64,000 nt of DNA from Pseudodesulfovibrio sp. (GTDB lineage: Bacteria > Desulfobacterota > Desulfovibrionia > Desulfovibrionales > Desulfovibrionaceae): positions 496,001-560,000 of the forward strand of contig JADGEX010000001.1 in assembly GCA_016744135.1 (NCBI GenBank), given 5' to 3'. The notes under the pieces were generated by a model, which saw only the letters and a list, made by a program, of their open reading frames with translations, made no database searches and was not told where the DNA came from. Each line of letters starts with the position of its first letter. Position 1 is the stretch's first letter. The position numbers and the translations under genes are program-made. Shown here in pieces: positions 55,074 to 64,000 of the stretch.

Positions 55074-57308
55074 TTAAACATCACGACCGTGGATCAAATC
55101 TTCTATATAAAGAGAAACAGCCGTGGTCTCCACAATCTCTTTAAATGGTACGGGATCTTCGGTACCACCAAGAATAGCAGCAGCAAATTGAGATAACTGT
55201 ATGCCATGTCCTTTATCTGGTTCAGACGATTCCCAAAGGATCTCGCCAGTCGAAGCCCGAACAAGTTTCTTGAAATCATCTACAATCCAGGCTTCTCCAT
55301 CATAGAAAACCTCAATACGCTCCTTGGGCAATCCCTGCTTGGGCCCACTGGAAGTATACATAAGAGAAGCCTGCGAACCATCTTCGTACCCGAGGATAGC
55401 CGAAAAGTTGTCATTCTTCAGCTTGGGTTCAACCATATTAGCGGCAATTGCCTGAACAGAATTGACAGGCGCTCCAGCAAGAAAACGAAAGACATCATAC
55501 ATATGACATGCTTCACCAACATTTCTTCCGGCCCCTTCCTCGGTCTGTATCCAATGAGAAGAAGGAATAAAGCCGCCGTTGAGTCGATAATTAATCATCA
55601 ACGGCGTCGTTCGATCACCGAGAACTTGTTTAAGCTTCTGCAGGGCCGGAGAAAAACGTCGGTTGAACCCCACCATGACATGTGGTTTTTCGTTAAGCTG
55701 ATTGTATGCGCCAACCACTTTATCAAGGTCTTCCCAAGTGGTAACCAAAGGCTTTTCGACAAAAATATGTTTACCATGCTCCAAAGCGGAAAGAACAGCC
55801 TTTGCGTGCTGATTATGTTTAGTGGCGACCACCAGCATATCTATCTTTGGATTACTGGACGCGGCATCTACACTTGTCGTAAAATATTCAATTCTCTGCT
55901 GTCTGGCATAATTACCTCCACGAGTAGTGTCAGAACTAACAACACCCGCCAAAGCAAAACAATCACTCCGTTCAGCCAATTTAGGCACCAACATGCATGT
56001 ACCAAATGCCCCTACACCCACAAGGGCATATTTAACTGGCGACTGAGCCTTGAGTGTCGGCCCCAGAAATAGCATCTCCGAAGAATCTTCACCTTCGGCG
56101 TCATACTGTATCAAAATCCCCAACGGAGGCTCACCCTCAGTATTGACACAGTCCGCGTACGCCTCTGGAGCATTGTCTACGACAGTCTCTCTATCCACAA
56201 GCGCCATCATGTCGATGGCACCGGCTGCCACCTGTTCCATGAAGGCCTGCATATTCCGTTTTATCGTCCACCTCACATGCCCAATTGGATAATCATTCCC
56301 CAACTGTTCATAGCTCCGATCATATCGCCCGGCACCGTATGAAGTGCTCATAAGCAAATTGATTTCCTTACGATAAAAATTTTGTCGAGTTACATCGAGA
56401 CCAACATCGCCCACTATAACAACCGTTCCCTTCTCTCGAACTATTTCCATTGCCGTATTGATGACGACATTGGATCGAGTGGCAGCAGTCATCACAACTT
56501 TATCGACGCCCACGCCGTCGGTCACTTCTTCAATAATTCTTTGGAATTCCTCATTCTCCGATGCGCCATACTGCATACCAAGTTCAAAAGCTCGTTCAAT
56601 ACGCTTTCGACTCAAATCCATACCGACAACCAGACACCCACTCGCTTTAAGAAGCTGAACCGTCATCTGACCAATGAGCCCCAGTCCGATTACGGCAACA
56701 CGCTCCCCCAAAGCTGGCGCGGTACGTCTGATCCCTTGAAGGGCAATGGAGCCAACCGTGGTCATCGCCGCAATCTGCGAAGAACAACCCGATGGCACTT
56801 TGCAAACCATATTCTGTGGAACACAAACGTATTCAGCATGATTTGCCAATCCGGCGCCACAACAGGCCACAAGATCACCTTTGGCAAATCCACTTACATT
56901 TTCGCCCGTTGCAATAACTCTCCCGGAACAGGAATAACCAATGTTCCACCCCTGATCTTCAAGATCACTTATTTTCTCTGTGACGCTTTCGGATTCTTCG
57001 GAAGACTCCGTATTAAACCGACTCAAAAATTTATATTTCTGCGTTGACGCAATGCGCTGTAACCGACGCACAGCCTTATCAGGATGCCGTATGGCCTTTC
57101 CAAGATACATAGCACCAAGAGCCGAATACTTTCTCGCTTTACCCAATGGAGTTTGAATTTTTGGAGTAATTGGCTGCATTCCAGCAAGCTCAGTACCGGT
57201 GCTGACCAATGAAAACTCTGTACGCACAAGAACCTGGCCGGGCTGAACTTTAGGGCGAGGCATACGGGCAACAACAACCCCGCTGGAATTCATCAACAAC
57301 TGCTTCAT
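55074..57308 (-). CDS. Bi-domain dehydrogenase: MDR alcohol-dehydrogenase-like plus Gfo/Idh/MocA (paralog 1)
   Basis: The 744-residue protein joins a medium-chain dehydrogenase-like half (GroES-like start, then VIGLGLIGQMTVQLLKASG) to a Gfo/Idh/MocA half (ALVGVGAFGTCMLV, HIFVEKPLVTTWEDL, VGFNRRFSP). The Gfo half probably oxidises or reduces a nucleotide sugar with NAD(P). Fusions of this type are found next to heparinase-fold and AsnB genes in EPS loci, but their exact reaction is unknown to me. It overlaps the heparinase-fold gene by 4 bp (ATGA). Confidence 0.85.
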   Translation of the reverse strand: MKQLLMNSSGVVVARMPRPKVQPGQVLVRTEFSLVSTGTELAGMQPITPKIQTPLGKARKYSALGAMYLGKAIRHPDKAVRRLQRIASTQKYKFLSRFNTESSEESESVTEKISDLEDQGWNIGYSCSGRVIATGENVSGFAKGDLVACCGAGLANHAEYVCVPQNMVCKVPSGCSSQIAAMTTVGSIALQGIRRTAPALGERVAVIGLGLIGQMTVQLLKASGCLVVGMDLSRKRIERAFELGMQYGASENEEFQRIIEEVTDGVGVDKVVMTAATRSNVVINTAMEIVREKGTVVIVGDVGLDVTRQNFYRKEINLLMSTSYGAGRYDRSYEQLGNDYPIGHVRWTIKRNMQAFMEQVAAGAIDMMALVDRETVVDNAPEAYADCVNTEGEPPLGILIQYDAEGEDSSEMLFLGPTLKAQSPVKYALVGVGAFGTCMLVPKLAERSDCFALAGVVSSDTTRGGNYARQQRIEYFTTSVDAASSNPKIDMLVVATKHNQHAKAVLSALEHGKHIFVEKPLVTTWEDLDKVVGAYNQLNEKPHVMVGFNRRFSPALQKLKQVLGDRTTPLMINYRLNGGFIPSSHWIQTEEGAGRNVGEACHMYDVFRFLAGAPVNSVQAIAANMVEPKLKNDNFSAILGYEDGSQASLMYTSSGPKQGLPKERIEVFYDGEAWIVDDFKKLVRASTGEILWESSEPDKGHGIQLSQFAAAILGGTEDPVPFKEIVETTAVSLYIEDLIHGRDV

Positions 57309-59581
57309 GAGATATCCCTTGAAAAATTAAATGGGTGTACAAACCATGTAGCACCGTTGCACGGCAGCAAAGATTTTAACTGCCGCGTATTCTGTAACCA
57401 CCCGTAGCTTGGTGAGAAATGACTTGTTTCAATAATCCAGTCAAGCCCTGTAACGAGAAGCCCGACATCCCCACGAGAAAGCTTTATATTCTTTGAATCA
57501 ATCTTTTCAACGTTCACAGACGGATGCAACATAATCGAAATCACAGCACCTTCATCTGCACACTGATCAATGATCCGCATCCCATTCTCACCCCAGTCAA
57601 TACTTCGAATATGCTCTTCACCAAATCCGACATGCCGCCCTTCGAAACCATTCTCATCGGCTCGGACAACCTCAGGCAACGCCTGATCTTGCATTGAAAA
57701 CAGTGTTGTCTCTTTGAAGTCATTCTGCTCGCAATCAGTTGATACGGTATTATGCGCACTTGTCCGACGGAATTGATTTCTCCATGCAGGAAAAGGGGTA
57801 TATAAATATGTACCGGGGTCTACAAAAAAATCCATACCACCATATGCAAGTGTAATGGAAAGTTGATCATTGTGGGCATGCCCACCATTGTCATATTGAC
57901 CGTTATGTCCACATCGCATGGTTAAAAAGAAACCTTCACGTCTCCACATCCACAAACCGAAATCAGGATACGCTGAAAAGATCACATCTTCCAAAGTGCT
58001 CAATTCTTGCTTGCTTTCAGAGGATAAAACGCCTGTAATCCGACTCACAATCCGATGTTCAGGACTTGGAGTATCATTTGACTCCACTTTCGAAGAAATA
58101 AAAACATCGAAAATGGCGACCAAATGCTGAAAATCCCCGACGACTTCATAAGGATAATCAACGAGCTCAGAATGAACTAAATTTTCATATGCTGAGGCAA
58201 CATCAACACCGCGTCGGACCTCGACGACAGGAAATAACTTCAAAAAACGACCTGAGTCATTATCACCAATCTGCACAACCTCGCCCTCAGGTGAACGTAT
58301 ATCCAAGGCAAACTGTCGCGCTCTGATGATTCGTTGTAACAACCAATCAGGCAAAACAAACTGATGATTACTTAAGTCAATACCCAAGGATGGTGCAAGA
58401 TGTGGTATATGTTTCCAAAGCGAATGGTCATAGCTTTGCAGCCCCATAATACGCTGCTCAGGCAATCCTTTTAGCAAAGATGCACCATACACCAACATTT
58501 CGGAACAAAGTCTGTGGTAACTAGTTGAGGCTTCAAAATTTGTTCCATCTTCATGAAACTGCAATTTTGACTCGCACAAAAACTCCTGAATGGCAAAGGC
58601 CAGCCAACAATCCGTTGTCGGAACAGAAGGCAACCAAGCTGCTACATACAACAACCCGACGATATCCGAATAATAATGATTGGCACGGACCGTGGGATCA
58701 TATTCCAGATGAGAGACTACATGCTCGCCATGATCACGGATACTCCGTTGAAATTCGTACATAAATTCAGACGAAAACGAAAAACCGGCAGCTCTGAAAA
58801 AATCAAACGTCGCAATAAGTGATACGCCTCTAAAAGCGACATCCATGGTACACAACCAGTTAGGACCATACTGAGGAGGGTTGGCAACAATAAAATCCAA
58901 CACCTGATCCTGGAACTCTTGAACATAAACTTCCGGTTTCATGAAACCAGGGCTTCCGGCACGGGAAAGAATAGCTGAAAAAGCAAGCCAGGGAAGATGC
59001 TGCATTCTCGACAATTCCCAAGGCACTTTGACATCCACCCCAGGTAAATCTCCGTAGGTCAAAGCGGCTCGCGGTTGGTCCACAGGCCAACTGAATCCGG
59101 ATTTGAAATCTTCTTCCCAACTTATTGGTATATACTCTGAAGAAATGTACTTCGACACGCTACACGCATGTTTCACATTTCCCGGCGTTATGTGTCCGGG
59201 TAACCATTGAGTATATGGACGAGAATCATCGGGTTGCTGGCCTGAATAGACATGACCATGAACCCCATCACGCGACATGTTGCGATGCACCTGCACCCAA
59301 CCGGAGCCTAATAAATCAAACCGATGGTCCATGGTTTGGGTCACCAAAACACGAATAATATCAGCTTCACAAGCCAACTCGTCTGCCGTAACAGAAAAAA
59401 AAGGAGTTATCTTTCCTTCAAAAGGAGCCTCAACATAGGTAGAAGTCCGTAATCGACGATACGGTTCAAGACAACAGTCGAGCTTGCCCCTCACCCTTTC
59501 CCGGGTCTTGGTCATAGCTTCCCGTGGGGATGTCAAAAAGAGATGCCCGGCTTTAAGGCATGTGCCAATAAATCGTTTCAT
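57305..59581 (-). CDS. Heparinase II/III-fold protein (paralog 2)
   Basis: At 758 residues it matches the other heparinase-fold protein in domain order: alpha-toroid (about 110-450, ANHYYSDIVGLLYVA) and a C-terminal beta domain (NGGHAHNDQLSI, FVDPGTYLYTPFPAW, TSAHNTVSTD). The N-terminus MKRFIGTCLKAGHLFL is weakly hydrophobic but has no clear cleavage site, so location is uncertain. It may trim, edit or simply bind a uronic-acid polymer. It lies 12 bp after AsnB paralog 2 in a tight operon. Confidence 0.85.
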   Translation of the reverse strand: MKRFIGTCLKAGHLFLTSPREAMTKTRERVRGKLDCCLEPYRRLRTSTYVEAPFEGKITPFFSVTADELACEADIIRVLVTQTMDHRFDLLGSGWVQVHRNMSRDGVHGHVYSGQQPDDSRPYTQWLPGHITPGNVKHACSVSKYISSEYIPISWEEDFKSGFSWPVDQPRAALTYGDLPGVDVKVPWELSRMQHLPWLAFSAILSRAGSPGFMKPEVYVQEFQDQVLDFIVANPPQYGPNWLCTMDVAFRGVSLIATFDFFRAAGFSFSSEFMYEFQRSIRDHGEHVVSHLEYDPTVRANHYYSDIVGLLYVAAWLPSVPTTDCWLAFAIQEFLCESKLQFHEDGTNFEASTSYHRLCSEMLVYGASLLKGLPEQRIMGLQSYDHSLWKHIPHLAPSLGIDLSNHQFVLPDWLLQRIIRARQFALDIRSPEGEVVQIGDNDSGRFLKLFPVVEVRRGVDVASAYENLVHSELVDYPYEVVGDFQHLVAIFDVFISSKVESNDTPSPEHRIVSRITGVLSSESKQELSTLEDVIFSAYPDFGLWMWRREGFFLTMRCGHNGQYDNGGHAHNDQLSITLAYGGMDFFVDPGTYLYTPFPAWRNQFRRTSAHNTVSTDCEQNDFKETTLFSMQDQALPEVVRADENGFEGRHVGFGEEHIRSIDWGENGMRIIDQCADEGAVISIMLHPSVNVEKIDSKNIKLSRGDVGLLVTGLDWIIETSHFSPSYGWLQNTRQLKSLLPCNGATWFVHPFNFSRDIS

Positions 59582-59593
59582 ATTGATTGATGG

Positions 59594-61552
59594 CTATGTC
59601 CCAAAATAAACAGAAGAACCATGGGCAATGTGTTTCTTATCATCAGGCCCATCTTCATAGATAAATTGTCGCCACCACAAAGCCAGATTGTAGAGATACC
59701 AGACCTGTGGTCCAAGGCCCTTTTCCATAACATCCTGCACAGCCGAATGATCTAGGATATCCGCTTCTTTACAAAACCACTCCAATTCCTTTCGGATATT
59801 ATCACCCAGTCGATCAAAAAACCATTCATAAACAGGAACACCAAAGCCCTGTTTTTTGCGGTCAATAAGTTCATCCGGGATAACACCACGAACGGCTTTT
59901 TTAAGAATGTGCTTAAGCGTACCGTTTTTCGTCTTCATGGCTGCGGGGATACTCATGGCAAGTTCCACAAATTTATGATCGAGGAAAGGAACTCGCCCTT
60001 CCAGACTGACCCCCATACTCATCTTATCCACCCGCATGAGCAAAAGCTCGGGCAGTCGCAGATTAAGATCAACATAGGACATCCAATTGATATCCGAGGT
60101 TTCCCACGCCTTATCCTGAAAACGATCATAAATGGGGCGCAAGGCCTCCCATGACGTATAATCTTTAAATTCATGTCGAAGACGAGGAGTAAGTAACTGC
60201 TTTTTCCGTACCTCATAAAAAGCTTCAGCTCCTCCCCAAAACACAGGCTGACCAAGGCTTGCTCGACGCAACCATTCATGACGGGGATCATAAGTCCGTC
60301 CCGTCATAGTGAAAGGAACCATGCCCAACTTCTTGACAAAACGAGGTACCGGATAGCGATTCCACCGAGAGACGGTTAAGGCATGCCCCCAAGACGGATA
60401 TCCACAAAACAATTCATCCGCGCCTTCACCCACCTGACAGACGATAACACCATTATCTCGCGCCAACTTGGACACATAATAAACAGGTACACACACAGGA
60501 TCAGCTATAGGTTCATCTTGAAGCCAGACCATACGAGGAACAAAATCCATGAGATCATCAATATTCAACTTAAGTTCATGGTGGTCCGCCCCGACTTCGT
60601 CGGCCATCCGTCGAGCATAGTGCAACTCGTTCTGGTAGCTGTCATACTCCCCTTCATACCCAATGGAAAAGGTACGAACAGGTTCTCTGTCCCCACGGGA
60701 AAACAAAGCAGCGTTGGTACTCGAATCAATGCCACCAGACAGGAAGACCCCGACAGGGACATCGCTAACCTTCCTGTAATTAACAGAGGTCTCTAGCTCG
60801 GCCAGAACAGCCTCGGCCACTTCATCTTCACTCGCGTCCAACATCGGCTGTGTATGATCCCATACATCCCAATACCGTTCTTCACGTCGGCTGCCGTCAC
60901 TGGAGATTCGTAACCAACAACCGCCGGGCAATTTATGAATCCCTTCAAAAAGCGTGTCCGGTGCAGGTGTGGTTAAAAAAGAAAGATAATTATACAATGC
61001 AGTTTCATTGACTGCACGTTTTTGGTCCGGGTCCTTGAGCAGCGCCTTGATTTCAGACGCAAAAGTGAGTCGCCCATGATGCTCGCTATAGTAGAGCGGT
61101 TTAATACCGACTCTATCACGCACCAGCCACAACTCCTGCTTCTGAGCATCCCACAAAGCAAAAGCAAACATGCCGCGCATCTTGTGAATACAATCGATAC
61201 CCCAATGCCGAAAGGCACGCAGAAGTACTTCAGTGTCTGAATGACTGGTAAGCCACTCCGTAACACCTTCATTCTCCAACTCCGTACGTATCTCCGCGTG
61301 ATTGTATATTTCACCGTTAAAAACAATCCGCAAAGAACCATCGGGAGTTGCCATTGGCTGTGCGGCGGCGTCAGCAAGGTCAATAATTGAAAGTCGCCGA
61401 TGAGCCAAACCGATCTTTCGATTCGGTGAAACCCAAGTGCCGCCACCATCCGGGCCACGATGCACCATAGTATCACGCATTGTGGTAATAAATGGTTCGT
61501 TCAAGGAAAACGAACTATTTTGAAAGACAAAAGCTCCGGCGATACCACACAT
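59594..61552 (-). CDS. asnB: AsnB-like glutamine-dependent amidotransferase (paralog 2)
   Basis: A 652-residue enzyme with Cys2 (MCGIAGAF), LAHRRLSIIDL, FNGEIYNH, HSDTEV, then FLSGGIDSS and KKQGFGVPVYEWFF. It is a full glutaminase-synthetase. The start is fixed by the catalytic Met-Cys. It begins 3 bp after the stop of the bi-domain dehydrogenase. The partial UDP-ManNAc dehydrogenase two genes upstream makes a uronic acid, so amidation of such a sugar is a plausible job. Confidence 0.92.
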   Translation of the reverse strand: MCGIAGAFVFQNSSFSLNEPFITTMRDTMVHRGPDGGGTWVSPNRKIGLAHRRLSIIDLADAAAQPMATPDGSLRIVFNGEIYNHAEIRTELENEGVTEWLTSHSDTEVLLRAFRHWGIDCIHKMRGMFAFALWDAQKQELWLVRDRVGIKPLYYSEHHGRLTFASEIKALLKDPDQKRAVNETALYNYLSFLTTPAPDTLFEGIHKLPGGCWLRISSDGSRREERYWDVWDHTQPMLDASEDEVAEAVLAELETSVNYRKVSDVPVGVFLSGGIDSSTNAALFSRGDREPVRTFSIGYEGEYDSYQNELHYARRMADEVGADHHELKLNIDDLMDFVPRMVWLQDEPIADPVCVPVYYVSKLARDNGVIVCQVGEGADELFCGYPSWGHALTVSRWNRYPVPRFVKKLGMVPFTMTGRTYDPRHEWLRRASLGQPVFWGGAEAFYEVRKKQLLTPRLRHEFKDYTSWEALRPIYDRFQDKAWETSDINWMSYVDLNLRLPELLLMRVDKMSMGVSLEGRVPFLDHKFVELAMSIPAAMKTKNGTLKHILKKAVRGVIPDELIDRKKQGFGVPVYEWFFDRLGDNIRKELEWFCKEADILDHSAVQDVMEKGLGPQVWYLYNLALWWRQFIYEDGPDDKKHIAHGSSVYFGT

Positions 61553-61555
61553 ACG

Positions 61556-63694
61556 CTATTTCACTTCAAGGGTTATGGCTGTAGTTTCAATCAAACTTTC
61601 AAGCGAAATAGGCCACCGGCTATCGCTTCCGGTCAAGCACTCACCCAGCATTATCAATTCTTCTAATAAACCCTTGTCCGGTGCGTCTGATGTCAATTTT
61701 CCCAGAGAGACACCTACGCCCTCAATGGAAGTAAAATTATCCATAATAATGGTTTTCTCATCAAAATGGACTTCCAGTCGTTCCTTTGGAAGATCTTTTG
61801 ATCCGACACTAAAATACTCAACCACACCGCAAGAACCGTCTTCGTATTCCAACACAATAGCTTTATTATCAGAACTACTGACACTTCCAGTGGATGGGGT
61901 CATGGAAACCGCGCCGTAGGTCTTAACAGAACTCGCTGCCAAACTGGCAAACAGGTCCACAATGTGACACGCCTCTCCAACTATACGGCCGCCACCCTCT
62001 TCTGTATGAACCCAATGATCTTGCGGAAGATATCCCGCATTCATACGGTAATGCATAAACAACGGGTTAATCCGCTGATCCGTATGTTTACGGATTTCGG
62101 CAATATATTTTGAATACCGACGATTAAATCCAACAGTAAGAAGAGGTTTGTCCTCCTCCTCGGCATAAAATTCCTGAATTGCCGCCAATTCACTCTCATC
62201 CAGACAAAGAGGCTTTTCAACAAAAACATGCTTTCCAGCCTTAAGAGCCTTGAGAACCTGAGAGCCATGCAGGTTATGACGCGTACAAATCATGACCAAA
62301 TCAACATCCGGGTCAGCCAACACCTGCTCATAATCAGTAGTGGAATATGCCGCGCCAAACCGCTTGGCCACGTTCTGAGCTGTACTGCCAGTTCGGTTAC
62401 AAATGGCCTGAATGGTAAAATACTGAGTCAATTTTTGCAGATTAGGCAGATGCACCCCCTGAGCAAACCCACCAGCTCCCACAACGGCAACGTTCACAGC
62501 CTGTTGCGAACGCGAACCTGTCACCCGATCCGGTGTGCAACATCGACTCAAATTTGCCAAGGACTCAATTTCCTGAGGCAATGGCCCATAATCAAGTAAA
62601 ACTATAAGCGGCTTTTTCTCTGAAGAAAGTACAGAAAAAGCTTCATTCACATCCTCAAAAGCATACTTTCCATTAATCATGGAAGCGACATCAATACGTC
62701 CGTCCAAAAGCAGACGCAAAAATTCACTCATATTTCTATTTTCAGTCCACCGCACATACGCATACGGATAATCAAGACCACGCTGCTCATAATTTTCATC
62801 ATACCGGCCCGGCCCATAGGAAGTAGAAATATGAAAATCGATTTCCTTTTTATAAATATCATCACGGTTGAATTTATCGCCCCACACGCCAACCATGACC
62901 AACCGTCCTTTACGTCGCGTCATGCCAAAAGCATCACTCAAGGCCTGAGATTTGTGGGTAGCAGCACAAAAAAGGACAACATCAGCCCCATAACCGTTGG
63001 TAATATGCTTAACGATACTTCCTGCATCGTCTTTTGCAGGATTGATGACATACTCGGCACCAAACTGTCTGGCCAATTCAAGGCGACTCTCATCCAAATC
63101 CACGGCAATAACTCTGGCCCCGCACAATTTGAGCATCTGTACGCTAAACAGACCAAGAAGCCCCGTGCCAAAGACCACTACAAATTCACCCAATGCAGGA
63201 GCTGCCCGACGTACACCCTGCATGGCAATTCCACCAAGAGTAACCGTTGAGGCATGGTCAAACGGCAAATCTCCTGGAATTTGCATAACTAAATTTCGTG
63301 GCACGTCCACATACTCGGCATGATTGGCTATCCCTGCTCCAGCAGCAGCAACACGATCACCAACTTTTAAATCAGTAACCCCGCGCCCGACACCAATAAC
63401 CACCCCGGCCAACGAGTAGCCTGTAGGATGTCCATCATCAAGAATCCCCTTAACCTTAGCGTATGTCTTGGCAACTCCTTGAGTACGGACCATATTCAAA
63501 ACCTTGGCAACCTTCTCGGGCTGTTTCAAGGCTCGGCGAATAAGCGACTTACCACTCTCCTGCACCCCGGCGAGCTCTGTTCCTGCCGAAATACAGGAAT
63601 TAACAACCTTGATAAGAACCGCGCCTTCAGAAACAACCGGGGCCGGTACCTCTGCGGGAAAAACTCCACCCTTTTTAACAAATGCCTGCCGCAT
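61556..63694 (-). CDS. Bi-domain dehydrogenase: MDR alcohol-dehydrogenase-like plus Gfo/Idh/MocA (paralog 2)
   Basis: A 712-residue fusion like its neighbour at 55 kb. It shares ISAGTELAGVQ near the N-terminus and SYGPGRYDENYEQRG in the first half, and VFVEKPLCLDESEL and VGFNRRYSKYI in the Gfo/Idh/MocA half. The first Rossmann motif is VFGTGLLGLFSVQML and the second VVGAGGFAQGVHL. GAGG lies 7 nt before the ATG. It follows the dehydrogenase of the UDP-sugar pathway by 27 bp. Confidence 0.87.
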   Translation of the reverse strand: MRQAFVKKGGVFPAEVPAPVVSEGAVLIKVVNSCISAGTELAGVQESGKSLIRRALKQPEKVAKVLNMVRTQGVAKTYAKVKGILDDGHPTGYSLAGVVIGVGRGVTDLKVGDRVAAAGAGIANHAEYVDVPRNLVMQIPGDLPFDHASTVTLGGIAMQGVRRAAPALGEFVVVFGTGLLGLFSVQMLKLCGARVIAVDLDESRLELARQFGAEYVINPAKDDAGSIVKHITNGYGADVVLFCAATHKSQALSDAFGMTRRKGRLVMVGVWGDKFNRDDIYKKEIDFHISTSYGPGRYDENYEQRGLDYPYAYVRWTENRNMSEFLRLLLDGRIDVASMINGKYAFEDVNEAFSVLSSEKKPLIVLLDYGPLPQEIESLANLSRCCTPDRVTGSRSQQAVNVAVVGAGGFAQGVHLPNLQKLTQYFTIQAICNRTGSTAQNVAKRFGAAYSTTDYEQVLADPDVDLVMICTRHNLHGSQVLKALKAGKHVFVEKPLCLDESELAAIQEFYAEEEDKPLLTVGFNRRYSKYIAEIRKHTDQRINPLFMHYRMNAGYLPQDHWVHTEEGGGRIVGEACHIVDLFASLAASSVKTYGAVSMTPSTGSVSSSDNKAIVLEYEDGSCGVVEYFSVGSKDLPKERLEVHFDEKTIIMDNFTSIEGVGVSLGKLTSDAPDKGLLEELIMLGECLTGSDSRWPISLESLIETTAITLEVK

Positions 63695-63721
63695 ATCTGA
63701 TCCTCTCGGTAGAGTAACGAG

Positions 63722-64000
63722 TTACCGAAGAAACCCTTTGGTATCGATGACCACTTTCTCCGTCAAAGACGTTTTCCGAAGCACGGCAAAGTCATCGTGA
63801 TCAACGAGTATCACTATGATGTCACAACGTTCAACAGCCTGCTCAAGCCCGACAAGTTTTACGGTACTGATTGATGCCAAATTGTCCGGCAATTCATCAA
63901 TAAAAGGTTCAACCGCCAAAATTTCCATTTCATCGCCTTGGGCCAAAGCCTCAACGATCTGCAAAGCCGGACTTTCACGTAAATCGTCAATGTTTGCTTT
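63722..64000 (-). CDS. wecC: UDP-N-acetyl-D-mannosaminuronate dehydrogenase family (partial, C-terminal end)
   Basis: The last 92 residues of a UDP-sugar 6-dehydrogenase are present. The gene continues past the right edge. The visible part is the C-terminal UDP-binding domain, with DDLRESPALQIVEAL, ILAVEPFIDELP and VILVDHDDF, close to WecC/CapL rather than UDP-glucose dehydrogenase. The enzyme oxidises UDP-ManNAc (or a similar sugar) to the uronic acid with NAD+. It is the first gene of the minus-strand operon inside the window. Confidence 0.8.
   Translation of the reverse strand, partial: KANIDDLRESPALQIVEALAQGDEMEILAVEPFIDELPDNLASISTVKLVGLEQAVERCDIIVILVDHDDFAVLRKTSLTEKVVIDTKGFLR

Noticed and set aside
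55206..56072. 288-codon open frame on the plus strand opposite the bi-domain dehydrogenase
   Set aside because: The minus-strand frame has full family motifs; the opposite frame has no recognised domain or ribosome binding site.
1..64000. CRISPR arrays, insertion sequences or rRNA genes
   Set aside because: No regularly spaced repeats, transposase motifs or rRNA signatures were seen when reading both strands.

Overview
The window looks like a chromosomal segment of a Desulfovibrio-type sulfate reducer (Desulfovibrionaceae, perhaps near Pseudodesulfovibrio). This is inferred from a six-subunit Rnf complex headed by a decaheme cytochrome c, together with the gene content and moderate GC. No 16S or other species marker is present.

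Region 1 (1-10.9 kb) is housekeeping. It holds the 3' end of an unidentified gene with its terminator, a YcgR-like PilZ protein, a small membrane protein, and the operon cytochrome c-rnfC-rnfD-rnfG-rnfE-rnfA-rnfB. RnfB is fused to a GltD-like FAD/NAD(P) oxidoreductase. A tRNA-Val(CAC) follows, with a second copy of its 3' half 307 bp downstream, which resembles an attachment-site scar. The tex gene comes next.

Region 2 (11.1-27.9 kb) starts a very large surface-polysaccharide locus. A plus-strand operon carries two GT2 enzymes, a Wzx-type flippase, a membrane GT2 and a GT4. A minus-strand operon opposite it carries a WbaP-like initiating transferase, an O-antigen polymerase/ligase-like protein and an SDR epimerase. 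Together these could form a Wzx/Wzy-type pathway. After them come a HlyD-like adaptor, a small unknown protein, a glycosyltransferase, a radical SAM/SPASM protein and two large GT-C-like membrane proteins.

Region 3 (28-64 kb) is almost one continuous minus-strand array. In transcription order it reads: UDP-ManNAc dehydrogenase (partial), bi-domain dehydrogenase, AsnB, heparinase-fold protein, second bi-domain dehydrogenase, GT4, Wzm, Wzt, radical SAM with a C-terminal beta-rich domain, two methyltransferases, second AsnB, tandem flavoprotein, then a Dlt-like acylation cassette (microprotein, carrier protein, AMP ligase, MBOAT, SGNH protein), GT4, second heparinase-fold protein, two GT4s, an alpha-oxoamine synthase, and a MacB/DevCA-like ABC exporter with TolC and HlyD partners. 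Several genes are paralogous pairs, so parts of the array look duplicated.

The most interesting point is at 39.7-45.2 kb. A 43-residue membrane microprotein at 43715-43846, shorter than usual gene-calling limits, sits between the flavoprotein and the carrier protein. It has a strong ribosome binding site and ends in F-R-Y-M-G-F, which fits the F-x-Y-x-x-F ending of DltX proteins. With its neighbours it completes an X-C-A-B-D Dlt-like set, normally known from Gram-positive teichoic acid D-alanylation, here inside a Gram-negative ABC-transporter polysaccharide locus.
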